Below, piece after piece: positions 44,955-53,440 of a DNA stretch of 64,000 bases; the first letter of the stretch is position 1, and each line of letters begins with the position of its first letter. The translations under genes were made by a program, and so were the position numbers. The notes beneath the pieces were generated by a model. That model ran no database searches, was not told the DNA's origin, and saw nothing but the letters and a program-made list of their open reading frames with translations. Origin of the DNA: Oceanospirillaceae bacterium (GTDB lineage: Bacteria > Pseudomonadota > Gammaproteobacteria > Pseudomonadales > Oceanobacteraceae); contig JACKOM010000003.1 of NCBI GenBank assembly GCA_024234265.1, forward strand, positions 62,001-126,000, given 5' to 3'.

Positions 44955-44980
44955 TTGACTGCTTAAGCGGCCAAAACAAA

Positions 44981-45005
44981 AAAACCAGCTCCGGCTGGTT
45001 TTTTT
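44981..45005 (+). terminator. Terminator of rpsT
   Basis: The stem aaccagc / gctggtt has a short loop and is followed by eight Ts, about 30 bases after the stop codon. Confidence 0.9.
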
Positions 45006-45169
45006 GTGTCCGAAATATGACCAATCGCTAACCAAAGGTAATAACTTACTCCTGCATTAGGCTTTTTTGTCACGCCCCCGGCAAACAGGCAAAGCTTGTC
45101 TAGGCTGATTTTTAACGGACTGAGAATATCGACCCGGCAGGAAGTCAGGTCAGCAGTAAGGATCGGCCT

Positions 45170-45742
45170 ATGAAAGCGGTTATCTTTGTTTTCAGCCTAC
45201 TGGCAGGCTTAGCTGCAAACGCAGCCAATTACCAGGATACGGACTCCCTCACCCTTGCACAGCTGGACAGCATTATTTCCCGCATGCAACTGAAAAACTC
45301 GATCGGCCTGCGTTATGGCACACCGTCTGAACAGCAGATAGTGCCCATCAACACCAAAGAACTGTATTACCAGCACAGCTTCCGCCCCCTGCCCGGCACA
45401 CTCATGATTCCCATGCTGGAGACCAGTATTTCCCAGCTCAACGTAGGGGAAAAATCCGGTTATGTGTGGGGTATTGGCCCTGCGGCAAGCGTGCCGATTA
45501 CAGGCACCGGCGGGCGCTTATTTCTGGTGGGGCACGGCAAAGTACATTACCTCACCCGCACGAATTATGACCGCAAAGACTACGGCGGCCCTGTGCAGTG
45601 GACCTACGGTTTTGGCCTCAAATCCAAAATTTCCGTGAACACCTTTGCCAGCTACATGTGGCAGCACATGTCAAACGCAGACCGTTACTCCGTCAACCCT
45701 GCGCTCGAAACCTATACCATGACCCTTGGGGTGTATTTCTGA
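45170..45742 (+). CDS. pagL: PagL-like lipid A 3-O-deacylase
   Basis: The 190-residue protein has a signal peptide (MKAVIFVFSLLAGLAANAA), amphipathic beta strands and a C-terminal PagL-type signature: the segment WQHMSNADRYSVNPALETYT holds the His, Ser and Glu of the known catalytic triad. A terminal VYF fits an outer-membrane barrel. PagL removes the 3-O-linked acyl chain from lipid A at the outer membrane, altering surface properties. The match is to the short active-site motif and fold, so the name is likely but not certain. Its last 50 bases overlap the 3' end of kpsS on the other strand. Confidence 0.75.
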   Translation: MKAVIFVFSLLAGLAANAANYQDTDSLTLAQLDSIISRMQLKNSIGLRYGTPSEQQIVPINTKELYYQHSFRPLPGTLMIPMLETSISQLNVGEKSGYVWGIGPAASVPITGTGGRLFLVGHGKVHYLTRTNYDRKDYGGPVQWTYGFGLKSKISVNTFASYMWQHMSNADRYSVNPALETYTMTLGVYF

Positions 45743-46916
45743 TAATCCCAAGTGTCTTCATGTAAGGCACAAGATTATCCAATGTCATAGGCAGCTTGCT
45801 ATAAAAGCTGCCATTGATCTGACCATGCTCGACAAGATAGTGCCGAAAGCTATCCGCCAACAAGGTATCCGGCTGCTGAGGAGCATGCCAGAAATCTTCG
45901 AGGGGTTTTTGGTCCGTCAGGCCCGGCATGTCAAAAAATGCATCCCCCATCACCTTCACCGGTGCCGCATGATAAAACGCCTGCAGAGCTGTGGTGGAAT
46001 TGATGGTAATCACACCACTGACGTGTTTAAGCAATGTGGGTAAATGCAAGTCGTGTACATAATGTACTCGATTAGAAACGGCCAACTCCGCGCTGATTTC
46101 ACGAATTAACCGCCCATAATGCACATGCCCCCTGTCCATAGGATGGTGTTTAAATACCAGCTGCGCAGTAAGCCCTGATTGTTGGTAGGATTCCAACACC
46201 TCACGAATAAACTGCGCTATCGATGTATAGCAGGAGTGGTGCAGCAATTGCGCGTCATTAAACACCTGCAGGGGCACCAGAAAAAAAGGTGCCTCACAAA
46301 TGGCTAACAGCACATTTCGCTGCGTGAATTTATATAACTGCTTACGCAACCCCGAGCGCACCCAGCAAAAAGCTTCAGATACAGGCGAGAACGATCTGTG
46401 GTGCTGATAAGCACGAAATGAGAGCTTTGTAGCCGCCGCCGTGCAGTAATATGCACTGGCATACCAGGCTCTACGCAAGAAGTTGCCCCCAACATATTGC
46501 TCACCTGCAACACTGTGCAGGGGTTTAAGCCCCCTAAAGTCGGCCAGGCGTAACGGGGAGTGACCATTTACACCACCAGCTTCCAGAGTGATGTAATTGG
46601 GGCGCAGATATCCTTCTTCAAAAGCAAAATAGGGAATATCCAAATTCCCACAGGTTTTTTTAACGTCAAGGTGATAAACCCGGCAATCGCCATACACCAA
46701 AACAGCGTGCACATTAAGACGCTTAAGCAAAGCAGAAAAAAAGGTTTGCCATTGCTGACCTGGAGCACCGCGGTAACGAATCGCGTTTTTATCGGCAAAC
46801 AGGCTATCACCTCCATTAAAAACGACACGATGGACCGTTTCACCCTCTTTACGTAAACGCTCTGCCAACGATTCAAAAAAAGGCCCTAACGGCCCCTGTA
46901 ACAAAAGAACAGACAT
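45693..46916 (-). CDS. kpsS: Capsule polysaccharide linker Kdo-transferase KpsS
   Basis: KpsS works with KpsC in group 2-type capsules to build the poly-beta-Kdo linker on lyso-phosphatidylglycerol. The 407-residue protein shows the family's opening LLLQGPLGPFFESLAERLRKEG, VVFNGGD, VYGDCRVYH, FEEGYLRPNYITLE, VFKHHPMDRGH and a VITINSTTALQAF block typical of this fold. GGAAGAG precedes the ATG at 46916. It lies 106 bases downstream of kpsC on the same strand, so kdsA-kpsC-kpsS is likely one unit. The gene's 3' end overlaps the convergent pagL-like gene by 50 bases. Confidence 0.92.
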   Translation of the reverse strand: MSVLLLQGPLGPFFESLAERLRKEGETVHRVVFNGGDSLFADKNAIRYRGAPGQQWQTFFSALLKRLNVHAVLVYGDCRVYHLDVKKTCGNLDIPYFAFEEGYLRPNYITLEAGGVNGHSPLRLADFRGLKPLHSVAGEQYVGGNFLRRAWYASAYYCTAAATKLSFRAYQHHRSFSPVSEAFCWVRSGLRKQLYKFTQRNVLLAICEAPFFLVPLQVFNDAQLLHHSCYTSIAQFIREVLESYQQSGLTAQLVFKHHPMDRGHVHYGRLIREISAELAVSNRVHYVHDLHLPTLLKHVSGVITINSTTALQAFYHAAPVKVMGDAFFDMPGLTDQKPLEDFWHAPQQPDTLLADSFRHYLVEHGQINGSFYSKLPMTLDNLVPYMKTLGIIRNTPQGSWYRFRAQG

Positions 46917-47022
46917 CCAATACTCTTCCGAACGCAGGCCAATCCCTGATCGATAATGGCGCGATTATGCCACAGCAGCCCCCATCTGCCCTGTATTAAA
47001 TTGTAACCAAACAGACAGGGGG

Positions 47023-49029
47023 TCAATTGAATAACGCTTCCCACAGATAACCCAACTTACGCCACTGCCGGGCCAGCCAGGAGGATTTCAACACACCTGC
47101 TTTCTGACCTGCGATCTGCCCGACCAGGATTTCCACTGTCGTCAACCGGCGGAAACACCAATCAATGTAACGGGGATAAAGCACCAGCGTGCAATAAACC
47201 AGGGTGGCCAAATCCAACTCCCGTTTGCGCCTTGGGATTGCACATGCATCCTGGGTTAAACCCCAACCGGCATAAAACGGAATGCCATAGGTGCTGACCG
47301 GCACCCCGCGCAACAAAGCTTCAAACCCAGAGAGTGAACAGAGGGTGCACAGCCTGTTAATCTGCGGGAACAAATCCGCAAGAGCCACATCAGTCAATTG
47401 CAAATCCGCATACTGCTGTATGTCGGCATCGGCCAGACGCCCAGGCCTAACGCCGGAATAAACATCCGGGTGTTCTTTGTAAATCACATAGGCACTGGGA
47501 AAATCCTCCCGCACCCTGCGCAATAAACTAAGATTGTCACGCAGATCCCGGCAACCGTATGCGATGGATAAATCCTGCTGAAACTGCCCCACCACCAGTA
47601 CAATCTGTTGACCTTCAGCCTGGCTAGGCAGCACATAGGGCGCAGCCCCTTGTGCCACCTCGTTATATTTACTGGTGCCACGCTCACGCAGCAAGTTGAT
47701 TAAACACTCAGTACGCTCGAGCTCATAGGCATTCAATTGTGTGTGTTGCAGCAGGTATTCAAGGCGCGACTCACGGGTGCCGTCGTAATAGATGCCCAGA
47801 TCATCCAGCACCAATGAAGACGGGCGGCGCAAATCCGCCCCCAAACCCACCGAGCGGATAAAACCATCTTCAATCCGCCAGCAAGCCGTATTCTCAGGCT
47901 CTGTTTTTAAGCCCCACATCAGGGGCCATTCCCCCTGCTTTAATGCCTGTGTATTGGCAACAAAACGAATTTCCCTGGCACTTGCCGCAACAAACTCCGG
48001 GATAAAACTACGTTTCCACAGACTGAAATCCACCGCAGCTAATGCTGGCACACAGGGTGAACGCCCCTGCAGTTGGGCCTGTAACCAGTTGAGAATATCC
48101 TCCAGTTCGCAGGGCTCCGTATTGTGGGGGTGAAAATAACGTGGATACATAATGTAAGCTGCCGCAAACAACTGCTCTAAACTGGCTGCCGCGCGCATCA
48201 CGGGCAGCGCATGCTCAATGGTAAGCCCCCGCTGCGCATAAAACGGAATGGCAAAACAATGCACGGACTTGCCCGCCAGCAAGGCTTCAAAACCCAGCTG
48301 CGAACAAACAGTCGCCACTTCATCAACCTGCTCAAACAGCGCAAAGGGGCACACATCATCCGTCAGCACATGGATATTCTCCCCCCGACACAACCCCAGA
48401 TACCCCTGTTTTTTGCCTAAAAGAACATCCGGATGGGTTTTAATAATCACCTGTGCGCCACTGGCACAGGCCCATTGCAGCATACGCTGAAAACTTGATT
48501 CATCCGCGCCAGCACCTGCAACCGAGGCATCACCGACGGTTTGATCAACCAATAAAATACGCTTCTGCCCAACCGTTAATGGGGGCAGTTCAGGCAAGGG
48601 TTGGCGCGCATGGTTGTATTTACTGATACGCAATTTCAGAAGCTGCTGCAATGCATTTTGCGCGCGCCGCGCCATGCTGGCATTCCACCATTGCGGTAGG
48701 TTTTCCAACAGCTGTTCTAAATCACCACGGCTTTGGTGATCGTAATAAATCCCGGATTTATCCAGAATCAGACTCAGGCGCTGTTTATCAGAACTGGGGT
48801 GGCCAAGGGTGGCAATAAAACCATCTTCCATGCGCCAGAATGGCAAAGCGTGTTGCGCTGCCAGTTGTCGTGTTTTGAGGGTATTGGTCTTATGCCCCCA
48901 CCCCAGCAGCGCCACATCCTTTTTTTTCGGGGGCGGCACAAAACGAAAGAGGTGGATTTTATCCACCTCTAACATTTTGCTTAACTGCCGGTTACGGGCA
49001 ATACCAACGGAGCGGGTATAAAACAGCAT
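47023..49029 (-). CDS. kpsC: Capsule polysaccharide linker Kdo-transferase KpsC (two modules)
   Basis: KpsC is a dual-domain beta-Kdo transferase that extends the capsule's lipid-linked poly-Kdo linker with alternating bonds. The 668-residue protein shows an internal duplication: WRMEDGFIATLG...LILDKSGIYYD in the first half matches WRIEDGFIRSVG...LVLDDLGIYYD in the second. Each half then has a K(Y)N...ILLVDQ/IVLVVGQ strand, a TH/EHPD motif (IIKTHPDVLLGKKQ, IYKEHPDVYSGVRP) and an LGFEALL/SGFEALL(A/R)G block. Its start overlaps the kdsA stop (TGATG), so Kdo synthesis and transfer are translationally coupled. No capsule ABC exporter genes are in the window. Confidence 0.94.
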   Translation of the reverse strand: MLFYTRSVGIARNRQLSKMLEVDKIHLFRFVPPPKKKDVALLGWGHKTNTLKTRQLAAQHALPFWRMEDGFIATLGHPSSDKQRLSLILDKSGIYYDHQSRGDLEQLLENLPQWWNASMARRAQNALQQLLKLRISKYNHARQPLPELPPLTVGQKRILLVDQTVGDASVAGAGADESSFQRMLQWACASGAQVIIKTHPDVLLGKKQGYLGLCRGENIHVLTDDVCPFALFEQVDEVATVCSQLGFEALLAGKSVHCFAIPFYAQRGLTIEHALPVMRAAASLEQLFAAAYIMYPRYFHPHNTEPCELEDILNWLQAQLQGRSPCVPALAAVDFSLWKRSFIPEFVAASAREIRFVANTQALKQGEWPLMWGLKTEPENTACWRIEDGFIRSVGLGADLRRPSSLVLDDLGIYYDGTRESRLEYLLQHTQLNAYELERTECLINLLRERGTSKYNEVAQGAAPYVLPSQAEGQQIVLVVGQFQQDLSIAYGCRDLRDNLSLLRRVREDFPSAYVIYKEHPDVYSGVRPGRLADADIQQYADLQLTDVALADLFPQINRLCTLCSLSGFEALLRGVPVSTYGIPFYAGWGLTQDACAIPRRKRELDLATLVYCTLVLYPRYIDWCFRRLTTVEILVGQIAGQKAGVLKSSWLARQWRKLGYLWEALFN

Positions 49030-49868
49030 CAGTCGATAATAACTTTCTCGAAAGACTTCACCAGTTCATCCACGGCTTTCATCTGCTGCAGGTACGGCTC
49101 GAGTTTATCCAGTGGCAGTGCACATGGGCCATCGCATTTAGCTTCGGCTGGGTTCGGGTGGGCTTCCAGGAACAGACCACCAATGCCCAGTGCCATGCCG
49201 GAACGGGCTAATTCAAATGCCTGGGCGCGGCGGCCATCGGCGGAATCCGCACGGCCACCCGGACGCTGCAGGGCGTGGGTTGCGTCAAAAATCACCGGCG
49301 CCATAGCTTTCATATCGTTCATGCCCAGCATATCCACCACCAGGTTGTTGTAACCAAAGCAGCTGCCGCGTTCGCACAGCATCACACGCTCGTTACCACC
49401 CTCAGAGAATTTCTTGATGATGTGGCGCATTTCATGGGGGGCCAGGAACTGGGGTTTTTTCACGTTAATTGCAGCACCGGTTTTTGCCATGGCCACAACT
49501 AAATCGGTTTGACGGGCCAGAAAGGCCGGCAATTGGATGATATCCACCACCTCAGCCACAGGCGCAGCCTGGTAAGGCTCGTGCACGTCAGTGATCAGCG
49601 GCACGTTAAAGGTCTTTTTAATTTCTTCAAAAATTTTCAGGCCTTCGTCCAGACCTGGGCCACGGTAAGAGTGGATGGAAGAACGGTTGGCTTTATCAAA
49701 AGAAGCTTTGAACACGTAAGGGATGCCCAGCTTGCTGGTGACCTTCACGTAGTACTCACAAATAGACATCGCCAGATCGCGGCTTTCCAGCACGTTCATG
49801 CCGCCGAACAATACAAACGGCTTGTCGTTGCCGATCTCGATATTGCCTACTTTTACCTGTTCAATCAT
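49029..49868 (-). CDS. kdsA: 3-deoxy-8-phosphooctulonate (Kdo-8-P) synthase
   Basis: KdsA condenses PEP with arabinose-5-phosphate to Kdo-8-phosphate. The 279-residue protein has the family blocks VLFGGMNVLESRDLAM, YVFKASFDKANRSS, SYRGPGLDEGLKIF, LITDVHEPYQA, VDIIQLPAFLARQTDL, NVKKPQFLAPHEM, RGSCFGYNNLVVDM, FDATHALQRPGG and FLEAHPNPAEAKCDGP. In many gammaproteobacteria kdsA sits beside pyrG and eno; here it is coupled to kpsC, so it may be a capsule-dedicated extra copy. That depends on whether another kdsA exists elsewhere in the genome. A 77-bp perfect heptamer array lies about 100 bases upstream of its start. Confidence 0.95.
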   Translation of the reverse strand: MIEQVKVGNIEIGNDKPFVLFGGMNVLESRDLAMSICEYYVKVTSKLGIPYVFKASFDKANRSSIHSYRGPGLDEGLKIFEEIKKTFNVPLITDVHEPYQAAPVAEVVDIIQLPAFLARQTDLVVAMAKTGAAINVKKPQFLAPHEMRHIIKKFSEGGNERVMLCERGSCFGYNNLVVDMLGMNDMKAMAPVIFDATHALQRPGGRADSADGRRAQAFELARSGMALGIGGLFLEAHPNPAEAKCDGPCALPLDKLEPYLQQMKAVDELVKSFEKVIID

Positions 49869-49969
49869 CGTCCGCTTCTCAAAACAAAGGGCTGAAAAAA
49901 TTGCCGCAACTATACCCGTATCAAGGGGGGATATAAAGACAGCAAGCCGCTTTATAAAAAAACAAACCC

Positions 49970-50046
49970 GGGTGTCGGGTGTCGGGTGTCGGGTGTCGGG
50001 TGTCGGGTGTCGGGTGTCGGGTGTCGGGTGTCGGGTGTCGGGTGTC
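49970..50046. repeat. Eleven perfect tandem copies of gggtgtc
   Basis: The unit gggtgtc is repeated eleven times without a change over 77 bp, 102 bases upstream of the kdsA start codon. Perfect repetition implies recent expansion or contraction by slippage. A -10-like TATAGT lies on the minus strand at 49914-49909, between the array and kdsA. Confidence 0.98.
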
Positions 50047-50086
50047 GGCAGAATTTTGCAAACACCCGCTGAACAGTAAACGTTTT

Positions 50087-50121
50087 GCTTCCAGCTTCAG
50101 ACTTCAAGCTATTAGCTGATA
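50087..50121. repeat. Degenerate tandem 7-bp array between the perfect array and galU
   Basis: Five heptamers in phase (gcttcca, gcttcag, acttcaa, gctatta, gctgata) resemble, in complement, the units next to the IS element (ggaagct type). Confidence 0.55.
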
Positions 50122-50149
50122 CCCCAGCCCCCTGACGCCGCCCCCAAAC

Positions 50150-51052
50150 TTAAGAAGGCATCGGCTCTAAATCACCGCAGTGTTTCTGCATAAACGCCTG
50201 CATGGCGGCAGCGGTTTCCGGGTGCTGTAAACCGTATTCCATATTCGCCAGCATATAACCGGCTTTATTTCCGCAGTCATGGCTTTTACCCACAATGGCA
50301 TAAGCTTCTACCACTTCGTCAGGTAACATAGCGGCGATGGCATCGGTTAACTGAATTTCATCACCGGCACCGGGTTTAGTATTTTCCAGTAGCTCCCAGA
50401 TGCAGGCACTGAGTACATAACGCCCCACCACCGCGAGGTTAGAGGGTGCTTCTTCCACAGGGGGCTTTTCCACCATGCCGATCATTTTTGCCCCCTGGCC
50501 GGCATGCACATCCACACCAGCACAATCCACCACGCCGTATTTGCTGACGTCTTTTTTCGGCACGGCTTCCACCATAATCTGGCTGGCACCGGTGTTGTAA
50601 AATCGCTGCACCATGGCAGCAAGGTTGTCTTTTTTCAGATTACAATGGTACTGATCCACAATCACGTCCGGCAGTAACACCACAAACGGGTTATCCCCAA
50701 CGATGGCACGGGCACAACTCACCGCATGGCCAAGGCCCTTGGCTTCACCCTGACGTACATGCATGATGGTCACACCTTTGGGCACAATGCCGCGTACTTC
50801 TTCCAGTAACTGACGTTTAACACGCTTTTCTAAGGTGGCCTCTAATTCAAAGCTGGTATCAAAGTGGTTTTCGATACTATTTTTGGAAGAGTGGGTCACC
50901 AGCACAATTTCTTTAATACCCGCAGCAACCGCTTCCCCCACCACATACTGAATAAGGGGTTTATCAACGATGGGCAGCATTTCTTTAGGCATGGCCTTAG
51001 TGGCGGGTAACATGCGGGTGCCGAGGCCGGCTACGGGGATAATGGCTTTCAT
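50150..51052 (-). CDS. galU: UTP-glucose-1-phosphate uridylyltransferase
   Basis: GalU makes UDP-glucose, the donor for capsule, LPS and other glycans. The 300-residue protein starts with the nucleotidyltransferase loop KAIIPVAGLGTRMLPATKAMPKEMLPIVDKPLIQYV. It continues with RQGEAKGLGHAVSCAR, VLLPDVIVDQY, VEKPPVEEAPSNLAVVGRYVL and PGAGDEIQLTDAIAAML, all family hallmarks. It is a single-gene unit divergent from the GT4-like gene and fits the glycan-synthesis neighbourhood. Confidence 0.96.
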   Translation of the reverse strand: MKAIIPVAGLGTRMLPATKAMPKEMLPIVDKPLIQYVVGEAVAAGIKEIVLVTHSSKNSIENHFDTSFELEATLEKRVKRQLLEEVRGIVPKGVTIMHVRQGEAKGLGHAVSCARAIVGDNPFVVLLPDVIVDQYHCNLKKDNLAAMVQRFYNTGASQIMVEAVPKKDVSKYGVVDCAGVDVHAGQGAKMIGMVEKPPVEEAPSNLAVVGRYVLSACIWELLENTKPGAGDEIQLTDAIAAMLPDEVVEAYAIVGKSHDCGNKAGYMLANMEYGLQHPETAAAMQAFMQKHCGDLEPMPS

Positions 51053-51213
51053 CAGGAAAATCCAAACTCAGAAAAAATATCACTGTTAATCAGGGAACTA
51101 ACAGCACCTCAAACATTAGGGGACAATATAGCGCCGAATCGACGCCACTGAAATATAATGCCCAACACGAATATTCTATGACCGTCATTCCTGCCTGATG
51201 GCAACACTTAGGA

Positions 51214-51219
51214 TATAAT
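51214..51219 (+). promoter_or_regulatory. Possible -10 box for the GT4-like gene
   Basis: A perfect TATAAT lies 24 bases before the start codon, but no good -35 box is found at the usual spacing, so this is only a suggestion. Confidence 0.25.
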
Positions 51220-51243
51220 CCGCAGGTCATCCGGGAAGTAACC

Positions 51244-52605
51244 ATGTCTCAAGTTTTATTTGTCAGCCATTCCAAGCGTGAAGACCGTTATTATTATGAT
51301 GCCTCCGCTCGTTACCGCTGTATTTTCCCCGCCGAGTATCTCAACTCCACAGGCATTATTGCGCACGTAGTGCATGTCAATGATTTGCACAAAATCGACC
51401 TGCAACCTTACAGTCATCTGATTGCACACCGCCCACAGGATGACCGGCGGTTGCGCCGTTACCTGAAAAAAGCACGGGCACTGGGCATTGAGTGTATCGC
51501 CGACTTTGATGATTTATTGTTCAGACCCGAACTTGCAGATGAAAGCCCGGCGGTACAATCCGGGGCGATGGATTTACGCAGCGCACAAAATCAACATCGC
51601 GCATATCTCAAAGCCCTGCGTCAGTTCCGGCACTGCTGGGTTTCAACTGATCACCTGGAAATACATGCAGAACAGGCCGTGCCTGATTTAAACGTGAACG
51701 TCTGTTACAACCTGATGAGCACACGCTGGACAGCTCTTGCTGATATGCTGCCGGCCGGCGAACGGCTACAAAACAAAGTCATACGTTATATGCCGGGGAC
51801 CGCCCACCACAGCCATGACTTCGCACGGATTCAAACGGCCCTGGCCAGCATACTGAATAACCACGCGGATATCCGCCTGGAAGTGGTAGGTGACATGGCA
51901 ATCGATGCAAACACCTTCCCGGCAGATCAGTTCGCGCGCCTGCCCTTCGTTGCCTACGATGCATTACCGCAATTAATCGCCAGCAGCTGGTTGACCATAG
52001 CCCCCCTGGAAGATACGGAATTTAACCGCTGTAAAAGCGGCCTGAAATTCTGGGAAAGCGGTATTTTTGGGGTACCTGTGATCAGCAGTTCGTTGCCGGA
52101 TATAGAACGTTTCAGCAATGCAGGATTATTGATTGGCGGGCCTGAAAAATGGCCGCAATTTATCGACCAGCTATGTAGTGCCGAGGTGTATTGCGCCAGC
52201 TCAGATGCCGCATACATTCAGGCTAAAAATGCCGTATTCAGCCCGGCAACAGACATACGGGCCGCCTTGTTGGGGCTAACCACGAAGGCGTATAAACCAG
52301 CATTATCAACGGCACAGATACGCAACCAGCATATTTATATGTGCGCCCATTTTGGCCCCCGCTGGCTGGCCGATTCACTCAATCCGGCATCTAAAGATTT
52401 TCAGACCATCAATGCGTTGCAACCCGCAGCATTACCGCAGGGCTGCAAAGACACCGCAGATATCAGAATTAAAAATGACCTGCACTATAAAAATCGTTCC
52501 GCAGGGCGCAGAAAAATACGCAAACTACTGCGCAATCCCCGTTTGTTTTTTATCGATATGCTGAAAAAAATGTCACAACGAATGAGCAGAAGCAACAGGC
52601 GTTAA
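51244..52605 (+). CDS. Glycosyltransferase, GT4-like (GT-B fold)
   Basis: The 453-residue protein has a GT-B style layout. Residues 1-150 form an N-terminal domain (VLFVSHSKREDRYYYDASARYRC, IADFDDLLF), and the second domain carries IRLEVVGDM, APLEDTEFNRCKSGLKFWESGIFGVPVISSS and IERFSNAGLLI. The last is the donor-binding region of GT4-like enzymes, with the acidic/Lys and Glu-Ser-Gly positions in place. A basic C-terminal tail (about 420-453: GRRKIRKLLRNPRLFFID) may contact the membrane. Donor and acceptor are unknown. It is a single plus-strand gene whose last 33 bases overlap the 3' end of the convergent unknown gene. Confidence 0.78.
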   Translation: MSQVLFVSHSKREDRYYYDASARYRCIFPAEYLNSTGIIAHVVHVNDLHKIDLQPYSHLIAHRPQDDRRLRRYLKKARALGIECIADFDDLLFRPELADESPAVQSGAMDLRSAQNQHRAYLKALRQFRHCWVSTDHLEIHAEQAVPDLNVNVCYNLMSTRWTALADMLPAGERLQNKVIRYMPGTAHHSHDFARIQTALASILNNHADIRLEVVGDMAIDANTFPADQFARLPFVAYDALPQLIASSWLTIAPLEDTEFNRCKSGLKFWESGIFGVPVISSSLPDIERFSNAGLLIGGPEKWPQFIDQLCSAEVYCASSDAAYIQAKNAVFSPATDIRAALLGLTTKAYKPALSTAQIRNQHIYMCAHFGPRWLADSLNPASKDFQTINALQPAALPQGCKDTADIRIKNDLHYKNRSAGRRKIRKLLRNPRLFFIDMLKKMSQRMSRSNRR

Positions 52606-53433
52606 ACGCAATATGCCCTCCCAGCCCACAGGGTAGCTGTCCATGTCCCGCTCAATTTCAGCCACATATTGCGAACAAATCGTCTCTACTGTGCTCCCTG
52701 ACAGTGCCTGAGTACGGATGTGATAACGCCCATCCTTAAAAATAACTTTTACATATTGGCAGCTGTATCCTGCCTGTAGCGCCAGCTTTATTGCCCCCGT
52801 CACCAGTCGGTATTGGCCGTGTTTTCCGTTCACAACCCCCGCCGGGCGCACTTTCATGAAGTCCTCAAACTGGTCAATGGCAGCATATATAGCCTCACCT
52901 GATACCAGTACTGCATCTAAACGCGAACGCCACGAGCCACTGTTTTCACGGTCGACTTCCAACATCTCGCCACCGGCCAAATATTGCAGGCCCTTTTTAT
53001 AGGCCATTGTGGTCAGATTTCGAATGAGCGGATCTTCAATATTCAAAGGCGAATTCCCGAACAGGGATAACGCTGTGCCAGCCCTTGCCAATAAGGCAGG
53101 TGCCATCAACTGGTAAAAATCGTGGCTGCCAAGATACAGAGTGTTGGGCTGTGCAACATTTTCCCGTGCTGCACATGCAATGTCGTCATCCGAGAACAGA
53201 GGCCCGGATGACAAAGCCAAACATAAAAAAAGCAGATCACGCCGTATGTAATTTTCGATAATCTGATCAATAAAGGATTCACTGCATGCAATGCCTATCG
53301 CATCCAGCTTGCCGACATACGCCTGAACAGAGTGCATCCAGGGAAAATGCTGTTTATCTATGTTGCCTGCGGCAATTTCAGCAGGGCGCTGAGTTGCCAA
53401 CGCAGCCAGTAATTCTGATAAATAAGCTTCCAT
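52573..53433 (-). CDS. Hypothetical protein in a glycan operon, 286 aa
   Basis: I do not recognise this protein. There is no signal peptide or membrane helix. It has a helical N-terminal half (ESFIDQIIENYIRRDLLFLCLAL, YLGSHDFYQLMAPALLARAG) and an alpha/beta C-terminal half with QYRLVTGAIKLALQAGYSCQYVKVIFKDGRYHIRT. The ATG at 53433 (MEAYLSELL) is preferred to the in-frame start at 53463, which overlaps the upstream gene. It is last in a three-gene operon after the PIG-L/GT2 fusion and the GNAT-like gene, with 7 bases between it and the latter, so a role in the same glycan modification is inferred from position only. Confidence 0.75.
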   Translation of the reverse strand: MEAYLSELLAALATQRPAEIAAGNIDKQHFPWMHSVQAYVGKLDAIGIACSESFIDQIIENYIRRDLLFLCLALSSGPLFSDDDIACAARENVAQPNTLYLGSHDFYQLMAPALLARAGTALSLFGNSPLNIEDPLIRNLTTMAYKKGLQYLAGGEMLEVDRENSGSWRSRLDAVLVSGEAIYAAIDQFEDFMKVRPAGVVNGKHGQYRLVTGAIKLALQAGYSCQYVKVIFKDGRYHIRTQALSGSTVETICSQYVAEIERDMDSYPVGWEGILRLTPVASAHSL

Positions 53434-53440
53434 TTTTCTC

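Noticed and set aside
49970..50046. CRISPR-like repeat array
   Set aside because: The 7-bp units follow one another with no spacers and there are no cas genes, so it is a simple tandem repeat.
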